Part shown: piece after piece, positions 24,301-31,884 of the stretch
Layout of the letters: each line of letters begins with the position of its first letter
Position numbering within the stretch: the stretch's first letter is position 1
Virus record (IMG/VR): IMGVR_UViG_3300030110_002194
Location: 1-33,707 of that record
DNA from: a virus
Strand: one strand, 5' to 3'
Length of the DNA stretch: 33,707 nt
Notes under the pieces: generated by a model
What the model saw: the letters and a program-made list of their open reading frames with translations, nothing else
What the model was told of the DNA's origin: nothing
The model's database searches: none
Position numbers and translations under genes: made by a program

Positions 24301-25577
24301 CTGATAGACAATCTTTTTATGAATCTATGTCTCATCTTGTAAAAGGTCAAGGTGCTCAAGGTATGGCTTATAGTATGAGAAAGGTTAGAGCTAATTTATC
24401 TTTTAAAAGATTTAAGTTAAAATATAAAGATATGATAATATCTGTAATAGATCCTTCAGATGTTATTACTATGAACTATATAGAAGTCCAAGACTATATA
24501 AATAAAGATAATGTAAAAGAATACTTTAAAAATATACCTGAAATAAAACTAAAAGGTAAGAATTTAACTACTACATCAGAACATGAACTAGCATTAATAG
24601 CTAATGCTGCTACTGATAATGCTAAAAAACTTAAATTAACTTCTATGGGGTTTGTTGGTAAAGGTGGCAGGTTTTGGAAACCTAATGATTTCTTTATACA
24701 AAAGATATTTAAAGTTACAGAAGGTAATAGAACAAGAAGATTGAATATGCAATCTAGTGAAGACTTAGAAGTATTTCAAATTTTAAGAAAAGTTTTTAAA
24801 TCTTTTAATACTACAAGTCAAAAAAATGGAATGAACAAGTTTAGAAAAAATGCTAACATGAAAGAGATATTTAATTATTCAAGAGAAATGTTTGATAAAT
24901 TTAATCAGCCTAAAGATTTATTTATTTCAAATTTAGCAAAAGAGATTAGCACTAAAAATATAGAAATAAAGCCAGAGGATATTTCAATAGAGCCTGTTCA
25001 AACATCTGATGAAAGATTAATATCTTATATACATGAGTTTTCTAAGAACATGTTGAATAATAAAAATATATCTCATATTATGGATCAGAATGAAACAGTT
25101 TTAAATACATCTCATAATTATGCAATACAACAGATTTTAGAAGTAGTTCCAAGAGTTAGTAAAGAAGCAAAAAATAAAGCATATAATTGGTTTAAAACTA
25201 ATGGTGTTAAATATTTTGATGAAATACAAAAAGGTATAGCAACTCAAAATGAAGATTATAAATTAAATCCATCTATGTTAAAAATAGATTATAATGAAGA
25301 AATAGTTAAATGGACACAAAAATCTCAAGCTGAAATAAATAGATTACCTAATGGTGCTAGAAGTTATATAACTTATTTATATCTATTAAGGCTAGGAAAA
25401 AGATACCATTTACCACCAATGGATTTATTAGATCAAAATATGCTTTTAGAATATAAAAAATTATGGCATGAAAAATACTATAGTAATGATAGTGATTTAT
25501 GGATTAAAAGAGATGATAGCAGAATGAATAAATCTTATAAAAAAGTTACTGGTCAAGATTTAAATGAGGATTGTTAA
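21396..25577 (+). CDS. RNA-polymerase-like giant protein with DxDGD catalytic motif, probable virion RNA polymerase
   Basis: A 1394-residue protein read from ATG 21396 (TAATG overlap); a TTG at 21390 would add two residues. Residues 917-921 are DYDGD, inside FGSKRGDYDGDTLGLEIL. Upstream are R877-K-P879 and H906-P907. In bacterial RNA polymerase beta-prime the order is R-x-P, H-P and DFDGD, about 25 and 10 residues apart; here the distances are 29 and 11. DxDGD holds the three Mg-binding aspartates of the double-psi barrel in multisubunit, YonO/crAss-type single-chain and RNA-silencing polymerases. A later NAATDNAKK (1070-1078) recalls the 'D.aK' segment after this motif in single-chain relatives. 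I could not place the partner beta-like barrel. Its position among ejection-type genes suggests packaging in the virion. Confidence 0.78.
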   Translation: MADKCSPKQYLDATINTFQNYMDNAISGGWSIESSIKSMMTELVKEDSDIPAKAFYTFLRDHEEYQFIAPEVSELIKTGENINFLSGIVQTPVLQDFIDPNDIDPIINSQMFLEELDAEEGKSDEGDIKTTSYETTNLIDTIFLKDVSLRLTKQQYAQIATDVRDLDFDNAMKYIERKLQTDNLTDTIAKEQAWRKWWNSNLSINRRPTKSEVYLSDLYKKKDGTLYVVKDKLKLQLKAKEGTNFINPRTGKREPNTEFVPFYDNNIVYGKNKTDTLENSTYTMSIKDGILSAKKRKDNSIVHFQANHRMSAAYLKAIDIQFMSLDLGFKRTLVGAVPGDSGKLVFAKILPEHYSLILPVSEFKSLDNILKELPKPVYDKIVENDYKALKTLNDLSSDDNINANDLQEYYRTIEEVAEAKYIEYFTSEFENNNINKNHLSDFLKITGTSLSERGIEFQEAKEIVRPEQARLGKIGMFLEEIAKHQWWQAISSPDYLKMGSTLDLLNRLKLMMAKGVVPVGSGKRKGVVIDPNTTNWYIDGKLVNHMLDIDALNKNIYVGDGTIFADTSFFEQLKLAGIPDMRSVKTVGYINDNNGFGVNKGQKTIALPGLEIKRKDNNQLLIKTVLSSDGKSVSMEGPGGKPINEFLTFDERKLHTGEYSKTNTIQTYNEDSERILIEEGPAKLSTAAPFQFLDLLGDPRKEHQKVKKILEDHVLNVADNWLSRLQKMSISPKALQIGMKKMLEYHGDDILTEMQKHYRHSNLALAHPHILNSALPMLTNQFLRDGLLQARVTNQRLYGGTLVKFKFGLGKYEPSNQNNVLISIKNTKMRDIVYNKMIKDSKKAGIAYNNKDATDEDKRKILNAYLKNKDTWVLTFRKPVDSLPAVSLKKIERFTGYWDSNAAYLHPQDVFGSKRGDYDGDTLGLEILPENITKQLIPLIGTNNIFTELPVELAHFKDKEGLRVDNNLSDRQSFYESMSHLVKGQGAQGMAYSMRKVRANLSFKRFKLKYKDMIISVIDPSDVITMNYIEVQDYINKDNVKEYFKNIPEIKLKGKNLTTTSEHELALIANAATDNAKKLKLTSMGFVGKGGRFWKPNDFFIQKIFKVTEGNRTRRLNMQSSEDLEVFQILRKVFKSFNTTSQKNGMNKFRKNANMKEIFNYSREMFDKFNQPKDLFISNLAKEISTKNIEIKPEDISIEPVQTSDERLISYIHEFSKNMLNNKNISHIMDQNETVLNTSHNYAIQQILEVVPRVSKEAKNKAYNWFKTNGVKYFDEIQKGIATQNEDYKLNPSMLKIDYNEEIVKWTQKSQAEINRLPNGARSYITYLYLLRLGKRYHLPPMDLLDQNMLLEYKKLWHEKYYSNDSDLWIKRDDSRMNKSYKKVTGQDLNEDC

Positions 25578-28500
25578 TGGCAAAAACAGGATGTAATACA
25601 AAGTTAAGAGAAGAACTTAGGTCATTTCAAGCTGATGTAGTTAATGCTATGATGAATGATTTTGGTTCTTTAGAGCTTATAACTAATTTTGAAAAAGATG
25701 TTAGAAGTCTTAACTCTACAATTAAATCAAGAGAAAGAATTATAGTTAAAGACAAAAGTAAATTATTAAAATCTACTACATTACAGAAAATAGATTTAGA
25801 AGAAAAAATAAAAAATAATACTATTTTAAATAAACAAGACATTCAATCTTTAAAACAAATTATAAAAGATAAAAAAATACAAGATAAAAAAATACCTGTA
25901 ATAACTAATATATATAATAAAATAAAAAATCAACTTGAAAATTTTGCACATGAAAGACTTTATTTAATAGATCCTCATGTATATACAAGAGCATTAAAAA
26001 GAGGAATGTTTGATAGAGGATTAATTTTTAATAGTTTAGAAGATTTAGATTTAAGCCAGCTATATACATTAGATGGGTATACAGATAAAATATTTAATAG
26101 CAAACCATATAAACTAAAGAAAAGTACATTAAGATATTTAAATATAGATTTAAAAGATGAGTTTTATGATCCTGCTATATTAATGATGCAAGCAGATAAA
26201 ACATTGTCTGGATTAAGTGCAGTTAAAAAAATACAAGATACTCCTGATACTAGAGAAGCTGAGATAAATAAGTTTACAACTATCTATTCAGATTTAATTA
26301 CAAAATTTAATTTAGGTATTAAAACTATAGGTTCTGATAAAGGAGTATATTTTGGAAATCAGCCTGAATTAAAAAACAAAACACCTAATGTTAATAAAAA
26401 AGAAGAAATGCATTCTATTAGTTTTAATAATATAATGTCTTTTATAAATGATTTAGGTTTTGGTGAAACTAAATATTTTAATACATCTAACTTTGGAGAT
26501 TTATACAGTAAAGATGCAGTAAGAATAGTAGAGTATGCTAATAAAAATAAATTTTATATGTTTGGTGCAGCTAATTATATAGGACCTAATATAGATTTTA
26601 CAACTATAGATGGAGAAAGAGTTTACTATGCTATTGTTAATAAAAAAGTTGGTAAAAAAATTATACATTATGTAGAACCATTAATGACTGATATAATATC
26701 TCAAGATAATAGAGATTTGTATAGATTAAAATTTCCTTCAGACAGGACAGCTATTAAAGCTTTTAGAAATAGAATTAAAGATAAGTTTATAAATGCTATG
26801 CCAGAAGGTTTTTATAAAGCTAATGATCATATGATGATAGAAGGTGAAACTAAAGTAGGAGGTGAAGTTAATAGTTTTACTGTACCTACATTTGTAGAAC
26901 ATATAAAACTTGAAGATAGTCAAGTACCTAGTAAATTTTTAAATGATACAGATGTAGACTTTCAAAAAACAGATCCTAATGGTGCTCCATTTCACAGAAC
27001 TATATGGGATGTGCATTATGAAATAATGACTAATATATTAGATCCTTTATATGATATTATAGAGTCAGTAAATAAAAAAAATAAATCTAATCTTACTATA
27101 GGTGTTAAGAAATTAAAAAATAATTACAATGCTTCAGATGCAGAAACTACTATAAATGAATTAGAAATGATGACTGGTTCTAAAATAGGTTTAAGTGTAA
27201 AAGGAGATACAATATTTTTTGCTAATGAAAACATTGGTAAACAACAAAAAAATTATTTTCCAGCTAAATACTATTTAAATACTGCTATATCAGAAGGTGT
27301 AAGAGCAGCACAAGAATTAGAATCAAGAATAGAAGTTTTAACTGAAGAGTTTGAAGTTGCACAAACAGAATTTAATGTAAAACAAACTGTTGAATCACAA
27401 ACTAAATTACAAAAAATAAAAAATGAATTAGATGAAAAAGAAGAAGATTATGATATTCAACTTTTAAAACTTAATCAATATTTAGGTGATGAAAATCAAA
27501 GAGACATAGATAAAAAATTAAATGATATATCTCTTGATAAGATGATAAGAGCAATGAAAAGTAGATCTAATTCTATAAATGTAATGCTTAGAAGAAAAGA
27601 TCCTGAAGTTATATCTGATTATATTAGAGAAGTATTTAATGATTTATATCAAAATAAATTAGTAGCAGAAGTATTGCCAGACTTTGCTCAACTTTATGAT
27701 AAACCAGAAGTTGTAGATTATTTATTAGATCATTTAAGAGCTTCTTTAGGTTATTTAGATACTAGAGCATCTATGTTTGGAATAGATATATCATTCCCAG
27801 CTGTAGAAAAATTTTTAAATAAAATACCTTTTTTAAAAAATAAAAGTATTAATGAAGCATATATATTTCAATTAGCATCTATATATACAAGAATGATGTC
27901 AGGCTCTGTATTAAGAACACCTTCTGCACTTCAAAATTTAACTCAAAGTCTTAGTGTAGCAGAAGATGTTGGTATACAAATTACTACAGAAGCTTTAGAT
28001 TTTATAACTAATCCAGCTACTAGTGAAATAGCAGATGAAATGGTTACAAGAGCTGGTACTGGAGATTTAATATCTTCTTTATCTGATATGCTTACTAGTG
28101 GTATTGATGCTGATAAATCAAGATTTTTAGATGGATATTTTCCAATAGCTCAATTAGCATTATTACAAGGAAGTAAAATAAAATTTATTAAAAATGCAAA
28201 TTGGTATAGAAAGTTGTTTGAAGTTGCTTTAAAACCTAGAACTGAAAAAGAAGCTAATATAAAAAAACAAGTAGATTCTTTAATGAATAATACTTGGGAA
28301 GTTGTAAATGGATTAGCTAAGGGAACTTTAGGCAAAAAAGAATTAGATAAGTTAATGGAAATATTTAGAGATACAGGTATGACTCAAACATATATAAATA
28401 GATATGTATCTTATGGGTTAGGATATATTCCATATGCTAATAAAAAAAGTGAATTAAATCTTCTTACTTTTTCAGGAGCAGAATTAGGATTAAGAAAGCT

Positions 28501-29314
28501 TGCATTAGTTTCTGCAGCTATATATATTGATAAAAATTCTAAATCAATATTTAGAGATAGAAGTACAATGTCTAAAAAAGATTTATTAAAATATCCTCAT
28601 AGATACTTTGAACCAGCTGTATTAGAAGTTGGTAGAGCTAATGTATATAATACTATGTTTGGAATGACTCATGCATATATGGCTAAATTTTTAAGAGGTG
28701 GAGGTAAAACTGTTAATATATATAAACAGTATACTTGGAGACAAATAATAAGAGAACAAATAATAATGTATAATTTATTATTATCTTATCAAAAAAGATT
28801 AGAATATGAAGGCATAAAAGGTTTAAAAAGTGCTGGAAGAGTAGATAAAAGATTTGCTCAATGGTTTATGACTAGAGGTGCTTCTACAGCTATGAGTTTA
28901 CTTACTACAATATTTTTCCCTGTATTAAAACCAATGATTAAAATGCCAGGGTTTTTAATAAGAAATACTATAGGAGAAACAGGTTTAAATTTTAAAACTG
29001 CATATAAACTAACTAGAGGAGTATCATCTCCTAGTATGGAAATAGTTGGTAATTCAATTTTGTATGCAGCTTATTTACTTGGAATGCTAACTTCTGAAGA
29101 AGAAGAAACTGGAGAAGAAGCTAAAAATGATTTAATGTTTATATTTATGCCAATGTTTTTAAATCAATCTTTTGAACTTAGAGAAATTGTAAAAGAAAAA
29201 GGTATCTCTGGAGGCTTTGAGTATTTAAGTAAATACATTCCATTTTTATCAGAAGCACCTATACAAACAGGTATAAAGGAAGTTAAAAGTTACATAGAAG
29301 AGGAGGAAGAATAA
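25577..29314 (+). CDS. Giant putative internal virion protein, partner of the RNA-polymerase-like protein
   Basis: A 1246-residue protein read from ATG 25577 (TAATG overlap, gagg ribosome site six bases upstream); a TTG at 25571 would add two residues. Residues 1-120 are charged helix and coiled coil. Another coiled coil lies near residues 580-640 (ELESRIEVLTEEFEVAQTEF onward). The C-terminal 350 residues are more hydrophobic (LRKLALVSAAIYIDKN, MSLLTTIFFPVLKPMIKMPG, NSILYAAYLLGMLTSEEEE) with possible membrane-active helices, and it ends in an acidic run. No enzyme motif was recognised. It is the last gene before the convergent block, next to the polymerase-like gene, so a delivery channel or polymerase-associated role is an inference. 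Confidence 0.55.
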   Translation: MAKTGCNTKLREELRSFQADVVNAMMNDFGSLELITNFEKDVRSLNSTIKSRERIIVKDKSKLLKSTTLQKIDLEEKIKNNTILNKQDIQSLKQIIKDKKIQDKKIPVITNIYNKIKNQLENFAHERLYLIDPHVYTRALKRGMFDRGLIFNSLEDLDLSQLYTLDGYTDKIFNSKPYKLKKSTLRYLNIDLKDEFYDPAILMMQADKTLSGLSAVKKIQDTPDTREAEINKFTTIYSDLITKFNLGIKTIGSDKGVYFGNQPELKNKTPNVNKKEEMHSISFNNIMSFINDLGFGETKYFNTSNFGDLYSKDAVRIVEYANKNKFYMFGAANYIGPNIDFTTIDGERVYYAIVNKKVGKKIIHYVEPLMTDIISQDNRDLYRLKFPSDRTAIKAFRNRIKDKFINAMPEGFYKANDHMMIEGETKVGGEVNSFTVPTFVEHIKLEDSQVPSKFLNDTDVDFQKTDPNGAPFHRTIWDVHYEIMTNILDPLYDIIESVNKKNKSNLTIGVKKLKNNYNASDAETTINELEMMTGSKIGLSVKGDTIFFANENIGKQQKNYFPAKYYLNTAISEGVRAAQELESRIEVLTEEFEVAQTEFNVKQTVESQTKLQKIKNELDEKEEDYDIQLLKLNQYLGDENQRDIDKKLNDISLDKMIRAMKSRSNSINVMLRRKDPEVISDYIREVFNDLYQNKLVAEVLPDFAQLYDKPEVVDYLLDHLRASLGYLDTRASMFGIDISFPAVEKFLNKIPFLKNKSINEAYIFQLASIYTRMMSGSVLRTPSALQNLTQSLSVAEDVGIQITTEALDFITNPATSEIADEMVTRAGTGDLISSLSDMLTSGIDADKSRFLDGYFPIAQLALLQGSKIKFIKNANWYRKLFEVALKPRTEKEANIKKQVDSLMNNTWEVVNGLAKGTLGKKELDKLMEIFRDTGMTQTYINRYVSYGLGYIPYANKKSELNLLTFSGAELGLRKLALVSAAIYIDKNSKSIFRDRSTMSKKDLLKYPHRYFEPAVLEVGRANVYNTMFGMTHAYMAKFLRGGGKTVNIYKQYTWRQIIREQIIMYNLLLSYQKRLEYEGIKGLKSAGRVDKRFAQWFMTRGASTAMSLLTTIFFPVLKPMIKMPGFLIRNTIGETGLNFKTAYKLTRGVSSPSMEIVGNSILYAAYLLGMLTSEEEETGEEAKNDLMFIFMPMFLNQSFELREIVKEKGISGGFEYLSKYIPFLSEAPIQTGIKEVKSYIEEEEE

Positions 29315-29321
29315 CCTCCTC
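29300..29321. terminator. Hairpin at the convergent gene ends
   Basis: GAGGAGG (29300-29306) pairs with CCTCCTC (29315-29321) around an 8-base loop that holds the stop codon of the giant gene. The + strand then runs cccttctt and later a T-rich stretch (from 29341). On the - strand the hairpin follows the 33-residue gene. It is well placed to end both converging transcripts, although T-tracts are imperfect. Confidence 0.5.
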
Positions 29322-29338
29322 CCCTTCTTATGAAAGGA

Positions 29339-29440
29339 TTATTTTATTATTTCTTTTAGTTTATTAACTACATCATGCAAAAGAACTTGAACATTCTCTA
29401 ACATCTCTAGTAAATCAAATAACTTATCTTCTTTATTCAT
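29339..29440 (-). CDS. 33-residue leucine-rich helical peptide
   Basis: The ATG (29440-29438 on the - strand) overlaps the end of the nuclease gene and is preceded by a good ribosome site (aaaggaaa). The product starts MNKEDKLFDLLEMLENVQVL and ends NKLKEIIK, an amphipathic helix with leucine/valine heptads that could dimerise. Coupled translation and the site upstream make it likely to be expressed. Function unknown. Confidence 0.5.
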   Translation of the reverse strand: MNKEDKLFDLLEMLENVQVLLHDVVNKLKEIIK

Positions 29441-29807
29441 TTGTTTCCTTTATCATTTCTATAAAAATATCTAATGGTATTGCTACCATAGGATCTTTTC
29501 TATTCTTCTTAACTACAATAGCAGGTGTAATGCCTTCTTTACAATTTGATTCACATTGTTCTACTGTAGCCCAGAAGCTTAATCTTTCTACATTCTTACA
29601 TTCAAAACTAAAAGGAATCTTCCTACGAGCAGCAGGAGAGAGAACTATATCTTCTCCTGTCATGCCCATAGTTTGGCTCTTTATATCATCTTCTTCAAGA
29701 GAAGGAAATGCTACTCTTAATTTATCTCTTAAAAGATTCTGAAGTTTTCTTCCTTTAGCTTTTGAATATCTTGGATTACTCGAATGGGAGCTTTTTTTCT
29801 TTGCCAT
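29433..29807 (-). CDS. PD-(D/E)XK-type nuclease, possible Holliday junction resolvase
   Basis: A 124-residue protein from the ATG at 29807, chosen for ggag six bases upstream; TTG 29819 or ATG 29810 are alternatives. A basic start (MAKKKSSHSSNPRYSKAKGR) is followed by a helix and then GEDIVLSPAARRKIPFSFEC with KN next. The Asp of GEDIV and the E-C-K triad fit the D...ExK active site of small phage PD-(D/E)XK nucleases. A strand-helix NVERLSFWATVEQCESNC and TPAIVVKKNRKDP follow as in that fold. In a replication cluster it would resolve branched DNA or trim ends. The specific enzyme type is uncertain. Confidence 0.65.
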   Translation of the reverse strand: MAKKKSSHSSNPRYSKAKGRKLQNLLRDKLRVAFPSLEEDDIKSQTMGMTGEDIVLSPAARRKIPFSFECKNVERLSFWATVEQCESNCKEGITPAIVVKKNRKDPMVAIPLDIFIEMIKETNE

Positions 29808-30081
29808 CATTTGCTCCAAATAATTCTTCTAATCCTGTTTTTGCTTTACCTCTTCTATGTGGAGGCATCTCATCTTCTATCACATCATCAAAAGCTATAG
29901 AGATCATATCTTGTCCATTCTTGTCTTGTTTAATCCAAGCTGCTAATTCTACTTCATGTCCTCTGATTGTTGCTTTACCTCTAAAGAAAGGTTCATTATC
30001 TTTTTTCTTGTATTTATTCTTCCAAAGAACTCCATTACCTATACTTTGAAATGTTTTCTTTGGTTTGTTATTGTAATTCAT
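29776..30081 (-). CDS. Small beta-rich protein of the replication cluster, possibly ssDNA-binding
   Basis: A 101-residue protein overlapping the start of the nuclease gene. The core NGVLWKNKYKKKDNEPFFRG, then ATIRGHEVELAAWIKQDKNG and DMISIAFDDV, resembles a class of small phage proteins with the pattern 'G.lfkN.kk....p.y.G...i.g.e...saW.k...nG.f.sl.f', thought to be OB-like. The end KEKKLPFE is a little like the acidic-hydrophobic tail of single-stranded-DNA-binding proteins, but not convincingly so. The ribosome site is weak, and it follows the HNH gene by five bases. Confidence 0.5.
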   Translation of the reverse strand: MNYNNKPKKTFQSIGNGVLWKNKYKKKDNEPFFRGKATIRGHEVELAAWIKQDKNGQDMISIAFDDVIEDEMPPHRRGKAKTGLEELFGANDGKEKKLPFE

Positions 30082-30086
30082 CTGTT

Positions 30087-30521
30087 TTATTTTACTCTTT
30101 CATGTTGTTTTCTTGAAAACTTTTTAACTAGTTTGCAAGCATCACATCTACATCCTCTATCATACCATGCTCTACTTGCATAATGACCATCTTCCTCTTC
30201 TCTATTACCTATTCTATGTTCATACTTAATTCTACCTTTTTTAGTGCTTTGTCTTGCTGCTCCTGAATTGCAACTTTTATGAGAAAATGCAATATTACCT
30301 AAATCCCAGAATAGTCTGGTGTCTTCATCAAGCCAAGGCTTTTTATGTTCTATTGAGTAATCATCTACATCTACTATAAGATTTCTGCACTGATAGCATT
30401 CATCAAGTTTAAGTCTTTGAATAAGCATAAACATCACTTTTCTGCGAAGTCTATGTTGAGCTGTGGAAAAGTTCATTCCCAGTTGTTTAGTTTTTCTTTC
30501 GTTTGCTTTCTTACTAGGCAT
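30087..30521 (-). CDS. HNH endonuclease
   Basis: A 144-residue protein. CYQCRNLIVDVDDYSIEHKK (a CxxC zinc pair followed by the E-H of the HNH core), then NIAFSHKSCNSGAARQ (the closing H..CN), give the ββα-metal nuclease signature. A second zinc-ribbon-like segment near the end, AWYDRGCRCDACK, is common in phage HNH proteins. It may be a free-standing homing nuclease or a replication/packaging nicking enzyme. No good ribosome site lies before the ATG at 30521, and the second ATG (30476) has only a very close ggga, so the start is not settled. A hairpin fills the gap upstream. Confidence 0.8.
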   Translation of the reverse strand: MPSKKANERKTKQLGMNFSTAQHRLRRKVMFMLIQRLKLDECYQCRNLIVDVDDYSIEHKKPWLDEDTRLFWDLGNIAFSHKSCNSGAARQSTKKGRIKYEHRIGNREEEDGHYASRAWYDRGCRCDACKLVKKFSRKQHERVK

Positions 30522-30522
30522 A

Positions 30523-30586
30523 ATATAGAGAGGTCAGCTGAGGTAGATGGTATGTAGTGTAGTGTGGGTGCCAACCTCTCATATAT
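30523..30586 (-). promoter_or_regulatory. Noncoding gap with inverted repeat before the HNH gene
   Basis: In the 74-base gap (30522-30595), GAGAGGT (30528-30534 on the + strand) pairs with ACCTCTC (30574-30580), extended by five A-T pairs across one bulged A. The 39-base loop is GT-rich on the + strand (AC-rich in the transcript), unlike the AT-rich surroundings. One arm ends six bases before the HNH ATG. It could be a terminator/attenuator after the DUF932 gene, an operator or a structured leader controlling HNH translation. Confidence 0.45.
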
Positions 30587-30595
30587 AATCCTTTA

Positions 30596-31405
30596 CTAAG
30601 CTGCTATACTAAGACAGCCATCAACCCACTGTTTATTGTGATTGAAGTCTGATATAGTTTGTTTCTTATTATGCCAGAAAACATCTGTTCCAGCATTCAT
30701 AAGATCCCAAGCAGTTCTTTCGTTGTATTTTTCATTGGTTAAGAAATTGTCAAAGGCTTTGCCAAAGACTCCAGTACCCATTGAAGAGAAGGTAGTTCTT
30801 CTGGCATTTGCTACATCACCCACTCTTACATAATGGTTTGGTAATTTACTACATTTATCTGCAAATTGTTTAACATTTTCTTCTGCAGTATCTAAGACTT
30901 TAAGAGTCTTTTCAACTTCAAACTTCCAATCTTTATTGTTTATATCATGCTTAAAGATGTATTCACCAAACTCATGTCTTGATGTCATACCATTTGTGCA
31001 AGCTAATCTATAAGCAAATAAAGCAAATCTTCCTGAGATGCTGCCATCATAAGAGTTCCACAATCCTACACCTATACCAAGATTGTCTCCCTCCATTACT
31101 TCAGCATCTATTTCATCTGAACACTTCCAGCTTTGAAAAAATTGCTTTCCATTCCAAAACTGTTTCTCTGGTTCAAAATCTAAAGTAGATCCAGCCATCA
31201 CATCTTCAGCCATCTGTACCATAGTTTTATTAGGCACAAGTAAATAATCTGAAGATACTATACCTACTTCATTCCACTTAGGAACATTATCTTTATAGTC
31301 AAAGCTTTCTATCTTAACACCATAAGCTTTTGATTTCATTCCTGCTCCATAAGCTAATTGTTCTTTGCTTATTTCTGCATATGGCGATGTATTCTTTAAG
31401 TTCAT
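30596..31405 (-). CDS. DUF932 phage/plasmid-like protein
   Basis: A 269-residue protein with the DUF932 (TIGR03299-like) signature: a mid-domain segment VGLWNSYDGSISGRFALFAY, then RLACTNGM (residues about 113-140). The start MNLKNTSPYAEISKEQLAYG and the C-terminal region, rich in aromatic residues with DLMNAGTDVFWHNKKQ, fit the usual 250-300-residue length. The family is common beside single-strand annealing and replication genes of phages and plasmids; its biochemical role is unsettled. The ATG overlaps the Gp157-like stop as TAATG, with gaaaggg as ribosome site, so it belongs to the primase operon. Confidence 0.8.
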   Translation of the reverse strand: MNLKNTSPYAEISKEQLAYGAGMKSKAYGVKIESFDYKDNVPKWNEVGIVSSDYLLVPNKTMVQMAEDVMAGSTLDFEPEKQFWNGKQFFQSWKCSDEIDAEVMEGDNLGIGVGLWNSYDGSISGRFALFAYRLACTNGMTSRHEFGEYIFKHDINNKDWKFEVEKTLKVLDTAEENVKQFADKCSKLPNHYVRVGDVANARRTTFSSMGTGVFGKAFDNFLTNEKYNERTAWDLMNAGTDVFWHNKKQTISDFNHNKQWVDGCLSIAA

Positions 31406-31884
31406 TATTTTAACCCTTTCATGTATTTATTTGTAGCTATATCAGCACCTGGTATCTTTTTACCTTGCTTCATATCAGCTAACATTCGTTTTTTGTCTAG
31501 CTTCTTAGTAATCACTTCTACCCAATAAGTCTCTGGTATCTTACTTTCATCTATAATATCTACAGATTTAGATTCCATAACTTTTAAAGGATTGAAAACT
31601 GAATGCTCTGGAAGCTTACCTGTTTTCTCTGACACTTCTATCATAGTGTTCTTCATCCACTTTTGTGAATTTTGTCTTACTTTCTTTAGCTTTTGAATCT
31701 TAGATATATATTCATCTGCTAAGTCTATGTCTGCTTGTACTTTCTTAAACCAAGCCCACATACCATCTTCTTTTTTTGCTAGTTCATAGAACAGGACTTC
31801 AAGTCTCTGCTCTATTTCTTCTTCAGTTGCAAACAGATCTGTATTAGCTGTTGCAATCTCTGATGTTATTTCAAATATATTCAT
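31405..31884 (-). CDS. Gp157-family phage protein
   Basis: A 159-residue protein matching the Siphovirus Gp157 family (PF05565) in plan. It has an N-terminal helix (MNIFEITSEI), a long central coiled coil (DEYISKIQKLKKVRQNSQKW), then short strands SVDIIDESKIPETYW and a final IKKxDK-like helix plus GKKIPGADIATNKYM. The pattern 'IPe.yw.......dKk.l...lk.GkkipGa' is characteristic. A role in phage DNA replication or resistance has been proposed for the family. The ATG overlaps the primase stop (ATGA), with agagg seven bases upstream. Confidence 0.8.
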   Translation of the reverse strand: MNIFEITSEIATANTDLFATEEEIEQRLEVLFYELAKKEDGMWAWFKKVQADIDLADEYISKIQKLKKVRQNSQKWMKNTMIEVSEKTGKLPEHSVFNPLKVMESKSVDIIDESKIPETYWVEVITKKLDKKRMLADMKQGKKIPGADIATNKYMKGLK

